Shown: piece after piece, positions 8,515 to 17,974 of the stretch | Layout: each line of letters starts with the position of its first letter | Position numbering within the stretch: position 1 is the stretch's first letter | Assembly (NCBI RefSeq): GCF_001620065.1 | Contig: NZ_LQGV01000004.1 | Coordinates: 1-64,000, forward strand | From: Microbacterium sp. TNHR37B | GTDB taxonomy: Bacteria; Actinomycetota; Actinomycetes; Actinomycetales; Microbacteriaceae | DNA: 64,000 nucleotides | Direction: 5' to 3' | Position numbers and translations under genes: made by a program | The notes under the pieces: model-generated | Told to the model about the DNA's origin: nothing | Databases searched by the model: none | Seen by the model: only the letters and a program-made list of their open reading frames with translations

Positions 8515-9395
8515 TGGATGACCTCCGTGAAGATCTGGGCAAGAGAGGGGTGTCGCGGCGCGAAGCTGGCGACGTCACCGCGCTCGAGGGCGCGTCGGAG
8601 GACCTGCTGAGCGGCCTCGTCGGAATCGGCGTCGAAGAGGGCGTAGCCGCCGTCGAACTCGATCACGTGCACGCCGGGCTCGTCGCGAAGCCAGCCCGCG
8701 TCGCCGGCCGAGACGAGCTCGAACCGCCGCTGCGCGTGCTGCGCGCGCAGCTCGTCCCGGCTGCCGTCGGCGCGGATCGTCCCCCCGGCGATGATGACGA
8801 GGTCGTCGCAGAGACGCTCGACCACGTCCAGCTGGTGCGAGGAGAAGAGCACGGCTGCACCGGCCGCGGCGCGCCGGTGCAGCACCTCGGCCACGACGTC
8901 GACCGCGAGGGGGTCCAGGCCCGAGAAGGGCTCGTCGAGGATCAGCACCTCCGGGTCGTGCACGAGCGCGGCGGCGATCTGCGCGCGCTGCTGGTTGCCG
9001 AGCGACAGGGTCTCGACGTTGTCCTCCAGACGCTCGCCGAGGCCGAGCTCCTCCAGCAGCGCCGTCGCGCGCGTCGTCGCCTCCGCCTTGGAGAACCCGT
9101 GGAGTCGCGCCAGGTAGACGATGTGTTCCCGCACCCGCATCTTCGGGTAGAGGCCGCGTTCCTCCGGCATGTAGCCGAACCGGCGGCGGTCGGCGCTCGT
9201 GACCGGCGCCCCGTGCAGGGTCACCTCGCCCGAGTCGCGGGCCAGCACGCCGAGGATGATGCGCATGGTGGTGGTCTTTCCCGCGCCGTTGCCGCCGACG
9301 AAGCCGGTCAGGCGGCCGGCGCCGACGGAGAACCCGACGTCGTCGAGCACACGGCGGCCGCCGTAGCTCTTGGTGATCCCGGTCAGTTCGAGCAT
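8511..9395 (-). CDS. ABC transporter ATP-binding protein
   Basis: A 294-residue ATPase partner of the ABC-2 permease. Visible motifs are Walker A GGNGAGKTT (about residues 34-42), signature LSLGNQQRAQIAAAL, Walker B EVLILDEPFSGLDPLAVDVV and switch His in SSHQLDVVERL. A C-terminal extension of about 80 residues follows, as in DrrA/NatA-type ATPases. It is the first gene of the exporter operon. Confidence 0.92.
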   Translation of the reverse strand: MLELTGITKSYGGRRVLDDVGFSVGAGRLTGFVGGNGAGKTTTMRIILGVLARDSGEVTLHGAPVTSADRRRFGYMPEERGLYPKMRVREHIVYLARLHGFSKAEATTRATALLEELGLGERLEDNVETLSLGNQQRAQIAAALVHDPEVLILDEPFSGLDPLAVDVVAEVLHRRAAAGAAVLFSSHQLDVVERLCDDLVIIAGGTIRADGSRDELRAQHAQRRFELVSAGDAGWLRDEPGVHVIEFDGGYALFDADSDEAAQQVLRRALERGDVASFAPRHPSLAQIFTEVIQ

Positions 9396-9508
9396 TCGCT
9401 CCTCCTCCAGTGGTGTGATTCCACGCTAGGGAAGCTGCGGCGTCGGGGCCTCCGCCCCCGGGGGGAGATCCCGGGCTCCCCCGTGCGGGGGAGTGAGGGG
9501 GACGCCGC

Positions 9509-9594
9509 GTTCGGGACTCCGGAGATTCGTGTCGTGACGGGCACGTTGGTGCCCCGGGGTGGCGGTGGCGCGGCAGATTTCCGGAGTCGTGAAC
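9509..9594. repeat. 86-bp imperfect palindromic element
   Basis: Outer arms GTTCGGGACTCCGGA (9509-9523) and TCCGGAGTCGTGAAC (9580-9594) pair at 13 of 15 positions, with an inner GGGCAC/GTGCCC pairing. It lies in the 260-base gap between the ABC ATPase start and the response-regulator stop. Its size and layout resemble the palindromic elements near 13.7, 14.5, 30.6 and 37.2 kb, although its sequence differs. No gene was seen in this gap. Confidence 0.5.
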
Positions 9595-9655
9595 ACCGCG
9601 CGCCGCGCGGTGCGGGCGTCGGCGTGGCGCGGGGCGGCGCGAGCGGCGCGGGGTG

Positions 9656-10348
9656 TCAGGCCAGTCCGTGGCGGTGGGCGTAGACCACGGCGGCGACGCG
9701 GTCGCGGGCGCCGAGCTTCTGCAGCACGTTCGAGACGTGGGTCTTCACCGTCGCCTCGCCGATGTAGAGCTCCTGAGCGATCTCCGCGTTGCTGAGCGCG
9801 GCGGCCAGCAGCCGCAGCACTTCGGCCTCGCGCTCGGTGAGCTCCACCGGCAGCGTCGGAGGAGCCGGACGAGACGCCCCGGCTCCCGGGGGCGTCGCCG
9901 GCGCGGGAGCGCCCTCCGCGACGGCGAACCGCTCGATCACCCGCTTGGTGACCGCCGGAGCGAGCAGCGCGTCGCCGGCCGCCGCCACCCGCACCGCCGT
10001 GATCAGTTCCTCGGGGCCGGCGTTCTTCAGCAGGAAGCCGCTGGCCCCCGCCGCCAGGGCCTGGAAGAGGTAGTCGTCACGGTCGAAGGTGGTGACGATG
10101 ACGACCGAGGCCGCGACGGCGGGGTCGGAGGTGAGTCGTCGTGTGGCTTCCAGTCCGTCCATGTCGGGCATCTGCACGTCCATGCAGACGACGTCCGGTC
10201 GATGCGCGGACACCGCCGCCACCGCCTCCGCCCCGGTGCCGGCCTCGCCCACGACGACGATGTCGTCCTCGCTCTCCAGGATCATGCGGAACCCGGCTCG
10301 CATGACGGCGTGATCGTCGGCCAGCACGACGCGGATCGGCCCGCTCAC
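9656..10348 (-). CDS. NarL/FixJ-family response regulator (partner kinase disrupted)
   Basis: A 230-residue regulator. The receiver domain starts IRVVLADDHAVMRAGF with the phospho-acceptor Asp in VCMDVQMPDMDG (about residue 57) and Lys in GFLLKNAGPEE. An Ala/Pro-rich linker (about 145-167) leads to the LuxR-type DNA-binding domain ELTEREAEVLRLLAAALSNAEIAQELYIGEATVKTHVSNVL. The GTG start overlaps the kinase stop by GTGA. The gene is intact although the kinase upstream carries a frameshift, so it may now be unregulated or driven by another kinase. Confidence 0.9.
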   Translation of the reverse strand: MSGPIRVVLADDHAVMRAGFRMILESEDDIVVVGEAGTGAEAVAAVSAHRPDVVCMDVQMPDMDGLEATRRLTSDPAVAASVVIVTTFDRDDYLFQALAAGASGFLLKNAGPEELITAVRVAAAGDALLAPAVTKRVIERFAVAEGAPAPATPPGAGASRPAPPTLPVELTEREAEVLRLLAAALSNAEIAQELYIGEATVKTHVSNVLQKLGARDRVAAVVYAHRHGLA

Positions 10349-11458
10349 GATGTCACCGCCAGGCTCGAGGCGGGCACCCGCACGCGCACCAGATATCCGT
10401 CGCCGCGGGGTCGAGGCCCGGCCTCGAGCGTGCCGCCCGATGCGGCCGCGCGTTCCCTCATCCCCACGAGCCCCAGACCCGGGCGCCCGCCGCCGCGGAC
10501 GACGCCGGTGTTGGTCACGTCGAGCTCGACGGAGTCGCGGGTGTAGCGGAGGCGCAGGTCGGCGGTCGCTCCCGGTCCGCCGTGACGCCGGGCGTTCGTG
10601 AGCGCTTCCTGTGCGATGCGATACAGGTTCACCTGCACGAGTTCGGACTGCTCCACCGGGTCGCCGACCACCGTCAACGTGGTCGGCAGGCCGTTGGCGT
10701 TCGCGTGTTCGATGAGCTCCGGCAGGGCCGACAGGCGCAGGGTGGACCCGCCGGGGGTGTCGGCATCCGGCGTGCGCAGGGTGTCGAGGAGGTTCCGTAG
10801 TTCGTCGAGCGCCGCTCGCGCCGACGTCTCGACACCCGTGAGTGCCGTCCGGGCGGCGGCGGGGTCGCGTTCGAGCACGGCACGGGCGGCGCCGGCCTGC
10901 ACCCCCATCGCCGACACGTGGTGGGCGACGACGTCGTGGAGCTCGCGGGCGAGCGGCGTTGACGAGGAACTGGATGAGGATCCAGGCGGCGAAGGGGGAG
11001 AACAAGCCCGCGCGGGACAGTCCGTTGTCGTCGGGCGCGGTCGCCGCCTGGAAGGTCGTCACCAGGAGCCAGAGGAACATCGCAGCGATCACGAGGAGCC
11101 GGACGAGCGTCGCGCGGCGTCGGTGGGAGACGGTTGCACCGACGGAGTACATCGCCGCGAAGAGCACGACGTTCGCGACGTACATCTCGGGGATGCGCGC
11201 CGAGACGCCGACGAAGAAGACGAGCGAGACGACGACGAGCACCGCCTCGGGGAAGCGCCGGCGGAGGGCGATCGGCAGAGTGAGGAGGGCGGCGTAGAGC
11301 AGCGACCATCCGAACGGCGGGGTGTCGGTGCCGTAGAAGCCCGCGATCTGACCGAGCCAGGAGCTGATGACGGCCGCGACGAACAGCCCGAGGGTCAGCC
11401 ACGCGTCGCGACGCACCCGCGGGTCGTCGAGCAGGCGCGGCAGGGCGGGAACTCTCAT
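10345..11458 (-). pseudogene. sensor histidine kinase with internal frameshifting deletion
   Basis: The 5' half (from the ATG at 11458) encodes a membrane sensor of about 170 residues, ending in the hydrophobic AWILIQFLVNA near position 10950. The 3' half, in a different frame, encodes LARELHDVVAHHVSAMGVQAG (HisKA_3 box) and an HATPase domain with QEALTNARRHGG and GLGLVGMRERAAASGG. The change of frame falls at about 10935-10955. The coiled-coil linker normally found between the last membrane helix and the H box is absent, so a deletion of a non-multiple of three bases is the simplest reading. A sequencing or assembly error cannot be excluded. Confidence 0.75.
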
Positions 11459-11464
11459 CCTTCC

Positions 11465-11470
11465 AACGTA
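11465..11470 (-). promoter_or_regulatory. -10 box of leaderless promoter for the disrupted kinase
   Basis: TACGTT on the minus strand, 6 bases before the ATG at 11458. The promoter appears intact although the gene is frameshifted. Confidence 0.45.
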
Positions 11471-11599
11471 GGGTGCGGGGCCATGCCGAGCATCCCCCGT
11501 GCGGCGGAGGTGAAAGCGGTCGGCCGGGCGTGCAACCCCCTGTCGATCCGACCCGTGAACGGGCAGGGTGGGAGGGTCGGCCGATCGAAGGGAACCCAC

Positions 11600-12160
11600 A
11601 TGACCGCGAGCGTCTTCACCGTCGGACTGATCGTCGGATCCGCCTCGGAACACTCGCTCAACCGTCGCTACGCCGAGGCGCTTCGGCGGCTCGCGCCGGC
11701 TGCCGGGCTGGACGTCGTCGACATCCCCATCGCGCACCTGCCGTTCTACGGGACGCAGTACGACCGCGAATACCCGCAGGTGGGCGTCGACCTCAAGCGG
11801 GCGATCGACGAGGTGGACGGGCTCCTCATCGTCACGCCCGAGTACAACCGCTCGATCCCCGCGGTGCTGAAGAACGCCATCGACTGGGCGACCCGTCCGG
11901 GTGGGGAGTCGTCGCTCGCGGGGGTGCCGACGGCGGTGACCGGGGCGAGCAAGGGCGCCGTCTCCACGGCGGTCGCCCAGGCGCACCTGAAGTCGATCCT
12001 CTCCGCGCTCGGGGTTCCGTTGGTCGGTGTGCCCGAGGCGTACATCCGTGTCGACGACGGCTTCTTCGCCGATGACGGCTCCTTCGCGCGCGAGGGCACG
12101 TCGGAGTTCCTGGCGGGCTTCCTCTCGGCGCTGCACGACCTCATCGCACGGTGGCGCTGA
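11600..12160 (+). CDS. NADPH-dependent FMN reductase
   Basis: A 186-residue flavodoxin-fold reductase of the NADPH-dependent FMN reductase family (ChrR/azoreductase-like). The phosphate-binding loop GSASEHSLNRR (about residues 12-22) and the signature LIVTPEYNRSIPAVLKNAIDWATRP (about 75-99) are clear. A GAAGGGA Shine-Dalgarno sequence precedes the ATG. The frame is open far upstream but only as antisense of the kinase. It probably reduces quinones, azo compounds or free flavin; the true substrate is not evident. A DHFR-fold gene follows 31 bases downstream. Confidence 0.87.
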   Translation: MTASVFTVGLIVGSASEHSLNRRYAEALRRLAPAAGLDVVDIPIAHLPFYGTQYDREYPQVGVDLKRAIDEVDGLLIVTPEYNRSIPAVLKNAIDWATRPGGESSLAGVPTAVTGASKGAVSTAVAQAHLKSILSALGVPLVGVPEAYIRVDDGFFADDGSFAREGTSEFLAGFLSALHDLIARWR

Positions 12161-12191
12161 ACCGGGGACTCTCTGCGGGAAGGGAATCGTC

Positions 12192-12839
12192 ATGACCGGA
12201 CGGATCGTGATCGACATCTTCGCCACCCTCGACGGGGTGGGGCAATCGCCGGGCGGCGTGGAGGAGGACCTCGAGGGCGGGTTCCGCTCCGGCGGCTGGC
12301 AGGGACCCCTCTCCGACGATGCGGTCGGTCGGGAGGTGATGGCGGGCATCGAGGCCCTCGACGCGCTCCTTCTCGGACGCAAGACGTATGACATCTGGGC
12401 CTCGTACTGGCCGCGGTACCGGCAGGGGCCGGCGGATCCGATCGCGCAGAAGTTCAACCGTGTGCCGAAGTACGTCGCTTCCCGCGGACAGCCGCGTCTG
12501 GAGTGGGAGGGCTCGGTCCTCCTCGGCAGCGACGTGCTCGGCGAGGTGGCGGCGTTGCGGGCGAGGCACGCGGAGATCCATGTGGTGGGAAGCCTCGACT
12601 TCGCCCAGACCCTGCTGCGCGCCCAGGCGTTCGACGTGCTGAATCTGTGGACGTTCCCGATCGTGCTCGGTTCCGGAAAGCGTGTCTTCCCGCCCGGCGT
12701 CGAGCCTGCACGCTTGCGCTTGCTCGAGCCGCCGGTGGTCGCGTCGACAGGGGCGGTGCTGCTGCGATACGGCCCCGACGGTCGGCCGCGCTACGGCGAC
12801 ATCGACCCGGATCGGGGAACGCCGGTGCGGAGTGCCTAG
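12192..12839 (+). CDS. dihydrofolate-reductase-family protein (RibD C-terminal fold)
   Basis: A 215-residue protein of the RibD_C/DHFR-like family (YwjB/YyaP type), not the housekeeping folA. The N-terminal strand IVIDIFATLDGVGQ, LLLGRKTYDIWASYW (about residues 58-72) and HVVGSLDFAQTLL (about 132-144) are typical. It probably binds NADPH; the reaction is unknown. It lies 31 bases after the FMN reductase and may share its transcript. Its stop codon overlaps that of the convergent exonuclease gene in a CTAG palindrome. Confidence 0.8.
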   Translation: MTGRIVIDIFATLDGVGQSPGGVEEDLEGGFRSGGWQGPLSDDAVGREVMAGIEALDALLLGRKTYDIWASYWPRYRQGPADPIAQKFNRVPKYVASRGQPRLEWEGSVLLGSDVLGEVAALRARHAEIHVVGSLDFAQTLLRAQAFDVLNLWTFPIVLGSGKRVFPPGVEPARLRLLEPPVVASTGAVLLRYGPDGRPRYGDIDPDRGTPVRSA

Positions 12840-13675
12840 AAGATCATCGGACGGTCGTCGTCGTCGGGGCCGTCGAGGTCGAGGTCGACGACGACCGGAA
12901 CGTGGTCGCTCGGGATCTCGCCCTTGCGTTCGTTGCGGTGGATCGCCGCCCCCACGACCGCGTCGGCGAACGCCCGCGATCCGAGGATGAAGTCGATCCG
13001 CATGCCCTCGTTGCGCGGGAAGCGCAGCTGCTTGTAGTCCCAGTAGGTGAAGCCGGTGGGGACGAGGGGACGGACGGTGTCGGAGAGTCCGGCATCCAGC
13101 AGCGCCTGGAAGGCTGCGCGTTCGGGCGGCGAGACGTGGGTGGTGACGCCTTCGACGACGGTCGGATCGCCGTTGTCCTCGTCGGTGGGGGCGATGTTGA
13201 AGTCGCCGGTGAGGGCGAGCGCGAGGTCGGGATCGGCGGCAAGGGCGTCGCGCGTGTAGCCGCGCAGGGCCTCGAGCCATTCCAGCTTGTAGCGGTAGTG
13301 CGGATCGTCGAGCGAGCGTCCGTTGGGCACGTAGAGGCTCCACACCGTCACTCCGTCGATCGTCGCCCCCATCGCTCGCGCCTCTTGCGGGGCGCCGGGC
13401 CCGTCGTGCCCCTTGGCGAAGCCGGGCATGTTCGGGAAACCGATCTGGAGGTCGTCGATGGGGGCGCGGCTCGCGATCGCCACGCCGTTCCACTGGTTCA
13501 GCCCGTGGGCCTCCACCGTGTACCCGGCTGCCTCGAACTCGGCGTACGGGAACTGCTCGGGCTTGCACTTGATCTCCTGCATCGCCAGCACGTCGATGTC
13601 TTCGCGCACGGCGAACTCGACGGTACGGGTGACGCGGGCGCGGATCGAGTTGACGTTCCAGGTGGCCAGGCGCAT
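12836..13675 (-). CDS. xthA: exodeoxyribonuclease III
   Basis: A 279-residue endonuclease/exonuclease/phosphatase-fold enzyme that cleaves DNA at abasic sites and acts as a 3' exonuclease in base-excision repair. Visible motifs are MRLATWNVNSIRAR, MQEIKCKPEQFP (Mg-binding Glu about residue 35), WSLYVPNGR, LTGDFNIAPTDED (Asp/Asn) and IDFILGS with the catalytic SDHVPVVVDL at the end. The ATG at 13675 is preferred over a longer reading because a TACGCT box lies 6 bases upstream and the family starts here. Confidence 0.93.
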   Translation of the reverse strand: MRLATWNVNSIRARVTRTVEFAVREDIDVLAMQEIKCKPEQFPYAEFEAAGYTVEAHGLNQWNGVAIASRAPIDDLQIGFPNMPGFAKGHDGPGAPQEARAMGATIDGVTVWSLYVPNGRSLDDPHYRYKLEWLEALRGYTRDALAADPDLALALTGDFNIAPTDEDNGDPTVVEGVTTHVSPPERAAFQALLDAGLSDTVRPLVPTGFTYWDYKQLRFPRNEGMRIDFILGSRAFADAVVGAAIHRNERKGEIPSDHVPVVVDLDLDGPDDDDRPMIF

Positions 13676-13681
13676 GTATCC

Positions 13682-13687
13682 AGCGTA
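13682..13687 (-). promoter_or_regulatory. -10 box of leaderless exonuclease III promoter
   Basis: TACGCT on the minus strand, 6 bases before the ATG at 13675. Confidence 0.5.
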
Positions 13688-13741
13688 TTGGTCCCCACCG
13701 ACGTCCCGCCCGCGCGAGCGTGGCTCCGCTGTGCGGCCGTG

Positions 13742-13821
13742 CACAACGGCGGATGCCGAGGCCGACACGCCGTGGTCGACGGCTGATGTGCGGCGTGTCC
13801 CCCGCAGGCTCCGCCGTTGTG
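13742..13821. repeat. palindromic repeat, copy A (80 bp)
   Basis: Ends are CACAACGGCGGA (13742-13753) and TCCGCCGTTGTG (13810-13821), a perfect 12-bp inverted repeat, with inner arms GACACGCCG (13764-13772) and CGGCGTGTC (13791-13799). It lies between two divergent genes, so it is not simply a transcription terminator. Related copies are at 14462, 14612 and 30570. Confidence 0.75.
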
Positions 13822-13925
13822 TCCAGGGGGGGAGTGAGGGTGGTGGGGTCCGGGGGTGGGAGGGGCCGTCGCGTGGCGTCGGGATAGTCCCGGCCAGACG
13901 CGCGGCGACGCAGGCGGCGGCGGAG

Positions 13926-13931
13926 TACGGT
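13926..13931 (+). promoter_or_regulatory. -10 box of leaderless promoter
   Basis: TACGGT, 7 bases before the ATG at 13939 of the small membrane protein. Confidence 0.45.
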
Positions 13932-13938
13932 CGGCGCC

Positions 13939-14385
13939 ATGACCGCCGCCGATCCCCCCGTCCGGCCCGTCGTCGCCCGCCGGCTTCGGATCGGGCTCCT
14001 GATCGTCGCGTGGTTCTCGCTCGCCTCCGCGCTCGCGGGGATGATCGGGCTGACGATCGGCGGGGGAATCGGCATTCCCCTCGAATGGCTCGACGGGTCC
14101 GTGTTCGACTCGTACGTCTGGCCCGGCGTGATCCTCGGCGTGGTCGTCGGTGGGGCGCAGGCGCTCGCCCTGGTCGCCGACCATCGACATTTCCGAGTCG
14201 CCCTCGGCCTCCACGCGGCCGCCGGCCTCGTCATGATGATCTGGATCTTCGTGGAGATCGCGATCCTGCTCGTGTGGTCGCCGTTGCACGGCATCTACTT
14301 CGCGGCCGGTCTGGTGCAGGTGGTCTTGGCGGTGCTGGCCCTCGGCGCCTGGCCGCGCCCGTTCCTCGCCCGCTCGCCGCGCTGA
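13939..14385 (+). CDS. hypothetical four-helix membrane protein
   Basis: A 148-residue protein I do not recognise beyond its topology: four predicted membrane helices (about residues 18-42, 58-80, 85-110, 112-138), a short cytoplasmic Pro-rich N-terminus and a basic C-terminus. A -10-like TACGGT sits 7 bases before the ATG. It stands alone, flanked on both sides by palindromic repeats (13742-13821 and 14413-14692). No catalytic motif is visible. Confidence 0.65.
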   Translation: MTAADPPVRPVVARRLRIGLLIVAWFSLASALAGMIGLTIGGGIGIPLEWLDGSVFDSYVWPGVILGVVVGGAQALALVADHRHFRVALGLHAAAGLVMMIWIFVEIAILLVWSPLHGIYFAAGLVQVVLAVLALGAWPRPFLARSPR

Positions 14386-14412
14386 CCTCTTCCCCCTCCC
14401 CTCCGGGCGGGG

Positions 14413-14438
14413 ACACAACGGCGGACCGGGCGGGCGGC
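14413..14438 (+). repeat. partial (left-half) copy of the palindromic repeat
   Basis: ACACAACGGCGGACCGGGCG followed by GGCGGC repeats the left arm of copy B directly upstream of it, without a right arm. The surrounding CCTCC-CCGGGTGGGG spacer is also repeated before copies B and C, suggesting tandem duplication of the unit. Confidence 0.6.
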
Positions 14439-14461
14439 ATCCCCTCCTCCCCGGGTGGGGA

Positions 14462-14542
14462 CACAACGGCGGACCGGGCGGGCGGCACGCCGGGGGAGGA
14501 ACCGGTGGAGGCGGCGTGTCGGGGTGGATCTCCGCCGTTGTG
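14462..14542. repeat. palindromic repeat, copy B (81 bp)
   Basis: CACAACGGCGGA (14462-14473) and TCCGCCGTTGTG (14531-14542) form perfect 12-bp ends, with inner GGCACGCCG / GGCGTGTC arms. Nearly identical to copy C over the whole unit. It is in the 397-base gap 14386-14782, which holds only these repeats. Confidence 0.78.
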
Positions 14543-14611
14543 TACCACCGCAGCAGCGCAGCCACACTCCACACCGCGGGCACGCCACCATCCCTCCTCC
14601 CCGGGTGGGGA

Positions 14612-14692
14612 CACAACGGCGGGCCGGGCGGGCGACACGCCGGGGGAGGAACCGGTGGAGGCGGCGTGTCGGGGTGGACCTCCGCCGTTGTG
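14612..14692. repeat. palindromic repeat, copy C (81 bp)
   Basis: CACAACGGCGGG (14612-14623) and TCCGCCGTTGTG (14681-14692) with inner GACACGCCG / GGCGTGTC arms. The central 14641-14680 stretch matches copy B except for one base. It lies about 90 bases after the pntB stop. Confidence 0.78.
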
Positions 14693-14782
14693 CACGCACC
14701 GCAGTGCACCGCCACCCGCCGCGTCACCACCACCCACCACCGCCGCACCACCGCACCACCGCGCGGGGTGCGACGGCGGGCG

Positions 14783-16201
14783 TCAGACGGTCAGGGCGCG
14801 GAGGATGTCGTCGACGCGGTCCTTGGCGTCGCCGAACAGCATCTGCGTGTTCTCGCGGAAGAACAGCGGATTCTGCACCCCGGCGTATCCCGACGCCATC
14901 GAGCGCTTGAAGACGATGACGTTCGCCGCCTCCCACACGTGGAGCACGGGCATGCCCGCGATCGGCGAACCCGGATCCTCGGCCGCTGCCGGATTGACGG
15001 TGTCGTTGGCGCCGATCACGAGCACGACGTCGGTGTCGGAGAAGTCGTCGTTGATCTCGTCGAGCTCCAGCACGATGTCGTAGGGCACCTTGGCCTCCGC
15101 GAGCAGGACGTTCATGTGCCCCGGAAGGCGCCCGGCGACGGGGTGGATGCCGAAGCGCACCTCGACGCCACGCGCCCGCAGCGCCGCGGTGAGCTCCGCC
15201 ACCGGATACTGCGCCTGCGCGACGGCCATCCCGTAGCCGGGGGTGATGATGACCGACCGGGCCGAGGCGAGGAGCTCGGCGACGGATGCCGCGTCGGTCT
15301 CCCGATGCTCCCCTGCCACCTCGTCGTCGCCGCGCGGCGCCTCGATGCCGAAGCCGCCGGCGATCACCGAGAGGAAGGACCGGTTCATGGCCTTGCACAT
15401 GATGTACGACAGGTACGCGCCCGACGAGCCGACGAGGGCGCCGGTGACGATGAGGAGGTCGTTGTTCAGCAGGAACCCCGCCGCTGCCGCTGCCCAGCCC
15501 GAGTAGCTGTTGAGCATCGAGACGACCACCGGCATGTCCCCGCCGCCGATCGAGGCGACCAGGTGCCACCCCAGCGCGAGCGCCAGGAGCGTCACGGCGA
15601 TGAGGAGCCCGAGCGAAGGAGCGATCACGTACCAGACGGTCAGGGCGAGGAAGGCGACGAGCGCGCCGACGTTCAGCACGTTCTTGCCCGGCAGCATGAG
15701 GGGCGTGGAGCTCATCCGCCCCGACAGCTTCAGGAAGGCGACGATGGACCCGGTGAAGGTGACCGCGCCGATGAAGACGCCGATGAACACCTCGGCGTGA
15801 TGGATGTCGACCAGCTGCGCAGGCACGTCGCCGGCCGCCAGGTGCCCGTTCCAGCCGACGAGCACGGCGGCGAGTCCCACGAACGAGTGGAGCAGCGCGA
15901 TGAGCTCGGGCATCCCGGTCATCTCCACGACGCGTGCGCGCCACAGGCCGATGGCCCCGCCGATGAGCACGGCCGCCACCAGCAGCACGAGGCCGATCGT
16001 GCCGCTCGGCGACCCCCACGCTCCGGCCACCGTGAGCCAGACCGTGGCCGCGAGGGCGATCGCCATGCCGGCGATGCCGAACCCCACGCCGCGGCGCGAC
16101 GTGTCGTGTTTCGAGAGCCCGGCGAGGCTCAGGATGAAAAGCAGTGCGGCCGCGATGTACGCGCCGCCGGCGACGGCCGCCGCGGTGTTCGGACCGATCA
16201 C
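14783..16201 (-). CDS. pntB: NAD(P) transhydrogenase subunit beta
   Basis: A 472-residue integral membrane subunit of proton-translocating transhydrogenase, which couples hydride transfer from NADH to NADP+ to the proton gradient. About eight to nine membrane helices cover residues 5-260. The C-terminal NADP(H)-binding domain III shows [21 protein letters not shown] (about 307-327), [20 protein letters not shown] and [14 protein letters not shown]. Its start overlaps the pntA stop by 4 bases (ATGA). Confidence 0.96.
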   Translation of the reverse strand: MIGPNTAAAVAGGAYIAAALLFILSLAGLSKHDTSRRGVGFGIAGMAIALAATVWLTVAGAWGSPSGTIGLVLLVAAVLIGGAIGLWRARVVEMTGMPELIALLHSFVGLAAVLVGWNGHLAAGDVPAQLVDIHHAEVFIGVFIGAVTFTGSIVAFLKLSGRMSSTPLMLPGKNVLNVGALVAFLALTVWYVIAPSLGLLIAVTLLALALGWHLVASIGGGDMPVVVSMLNSYSGWAAAAAGFLLNNDLLIVTGALVGSSGAYLSYIMCKAMNRSFLSVIAGGFGIEAPRGDDEVAGEHRETDAASVAELLASARSVIITPGYGMAVAQAQYPVAELTAALRARGVEVRFGIHPVAGRLPGHMNVLLAEAKVPYDIVLELDEINDDFSDTDVVLVIGANDTVNPAAAEDPGSPIAGMPVLHVWEAANVIVFKRSMASGYAGVQNPLFFRENTQMLFGDAKDRVDDILRALTV

Positions 16202-17745
16202 TTGGCCGCCCCCTTCTGGAACATCGCGAGCATCCGGCGGGTCACGGCGAAGCCGCCGAACACGTTGATGGATGCCACGAGCACCGCGACCGTCGCGAGC
16301 GCCAGCACCACGGGCTCGCTCGAACCGAGCTGGCTGATCGCGCCGACGACGATGATGCCGCTGATGGCGTTCGTCACGCTCATGAGCGGGGTGTGGAGGG
16401 CATGGGCGACCTTGCCGATCACGTAGAACCCGATCACCACCGACAGTGTCAGCACGAGGAAGTGCTGGGGAAGCGGCGGGGGCGCGATGGCGCAGACGAG
16501 GAAGAGTGCGGCGATGCCGAGGCCGATGAGGCCGGTCTTGGCGCGCGCCGACATCGGGGCCTTCGGCGGGGATGCCGGTGCGGGCTCCACCGCCGCGGCG
16601 ACCGGTGCGGCCGAGACCTGCACCGGAGGCGGCGGCCAGGTGATCTCGCCCCCGGTGACGACGGTGACCGCGCGCTGCACGACGTCGTCGAGGTCGAGGA
16701 CGAGCGTGCCGTCTGTGCCGGGGGTGAGGAGCTTCAGGAGGTTGAGCAGGTTCGTGCCGTAGAGCTGCGACGCCTGCTGCGGCAGGCGCCCCGGCAGGTC
16801 GGTGTAGCCCAGGATGATGACGCCGTTGTCGGTGACCACCCGCTCGCCGGCGACCGAGCCGACGACGTTGCCGCCCTGCGCGGCCGCCATGTCGACGATG
16901 ACCGAGCCGGGCTTCATGGCCGCGACGTCGTCGGCCGTCAGCAGCACGGGGGCGGCACGCCCGGGGATGAGGGCGGTGGTGATGACGATGTCGACGTCGG
17001 CCGCCTGCTCGGAGTAGATCTCCGCGGCACGGCGGTCGTACGCGGCGCTCGTCGCTTTCGCATAGCCGTCGGCGGACACCTCCTTCTGCTCGTCGGGCAC
17101 GACGACCTCGAGGTACTCGCCGCCGATCGAGCGCACCTGGTCGGCCACCTCGGGGCGGGGATCGGTCGCGCGCACGATGGCGCCGAGGCTCGATGCCGCG
17201 CCGATGGCGGCAAGTCCGGCGACGCCCGCGCCGGCCACCAGCACCTTGGCCGGCGGCACCTTGCCGGCGGCGGTCACCTGACCGGTGAAGAAGCGACCGA
17301 ACTCGTGGGCTGCTTCCACGACGGCGCGGTAGCCCGCGATGTTCGCCATGGAGCTCAGCACGTCCATCGACTGCGCCCGTGAGATGCGCGGCACGGCGTC
17401 CATCGCGAGGGCCGTCACCCCGCGGGCCGCGAGGCCGGCGAGGAGGTCGGGGCTGAAGGCGGGAGCGAGGAGCCCGACGAGCGTCGTCCCGGGTTGGAGC
17501 ATCGCGATTTCATCGGCCGTGGGTGCCGCGACCTTCAGGACGACGTCGGCTGCCCAGGCCGTGGCCCGGTCGACGGGGAGCGCCCCGGCGGCGGCATACG
17601 CGGCGTCGGGGAGGGCCGAGGCGGCTCCCGCTCCGGTTTCCACGACGACCTCGTAGCCGAGCGCGGCGATCTTCGAGACGGTCTGCGGCGTCGCCGCGAC
17701 GCGCGTCTCTCCCGGTTGCTCCGCGACGATGCCGATTCGGGACAT
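16198..17745 (-). CDS. pntA: NAD(P) transhydrogenase subunit alpha (undivided)
   Basis: A 515-residue subunit carrying both the soluble NAD(H)-binding domain I (about residues 1-370) and the membrane part of domain II (about 415-515, three to four helices) in one chain, as in E. coli rather than the split alpha1/alpha2 form. Visible are [32 protein letters not shown] (nucleotide-binding loop) and [13 protein letters not shown]. The ATG at 17745 is chosen over a GTG at 17760, with GAGGAG 7 bases upstream. It forms an operon with pntB and supplies NADPH. Confidence 0.95.
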   Translation of the reverse strand: MSRIGIVAEQPGETRVAATPQTVSKIAALGYEVVVETGAGAASALPDAAYAAAGALPVDRATAWAADVVLKVAAPTADEIAMLQPGTTLVGLLAPAFSPDLLAGLAARGVTALAMDAVPRISRAQSMDVLSSMANIAGYRAVVEAAHEFGRFFTGQVTAAGKVPPAKVLVAGAGVAGLAAIGAASSLGAIVRATDPRPEVADQVRSIGGEYLEVVVPDEQKEVSADGYAKATSAAYDRRAAEIYSEQAADVDIVITTALIPGRAAPVLLTADDVAAMKPGSVIVDMAAAQGGNVVGSVAGERVVTDNGVIILGYTDLPGRLPQQASQLYGTNLLNLLKLLTPGTDGTLVLDLDDVVQRAVTVVTGGEITWPPPPVQVSAAPVAAAVEPAPASPPKAPMSARAKTGLIGLGIAALFLVCAIAPPPLPQHFLVLTLSVVIGFYVIGKVAHALHTPLMSVTNAISGIIVVGAISQLGSSEPVVLALATVAVLVASINVFGGFAVTRRMLAMFQKGAAK

Positions 17746-17921
17746 GCGGGTGCTCCTCACACGATGACGGCGCGTCGGGTACGCGCGGGGGATCGATTCC
17801 CGACTCTAGGGTGTCTGCCCTCCGCGGTGGGCCGGATGTCCCGGTAAATATCCGGATTCCTTCGCGCGGGACGGACGGCACGGGACGGGAGGCGAGCGCG
17901 CCGGAGGTGCGGTGCCCGACG

Positions 17922-17959
17922 ACGAAGCGGCAGCCCGTGGAGACGGACTGCCGCTTCGT
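17922..17959 (-). terminator. hairpin terminator of the FN3 surface-protein gene
   Basis: A perfect 12-bp inverted repeat (ACGAAGCGGCAG at 17922-17933, complement 17948-17959) with a 14-base loop, 15 bases beyond the stop codon of the minus-strand gene. There is no T run. Confidence 0.65.
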
Positions 17960-17974
17960 GAGGGTCGGGTGCGA

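Noticed and set aside
9656..12457. A single 933-residue kinase-regulator hybrid protein
   Set aside because: The frame joins antisense of the DHFR-like and FMN reductase genes, the kinase membrane part and the response regulator by chance. The middle (about 10350-10940) is out of frame with the real kinase domain.
14386..14782. Possible CRISPR array, because of repeated units
   Set aside because: Only two to three units, each an internal palindrome with almost identical 'spacers'; no cas genes are nearby.
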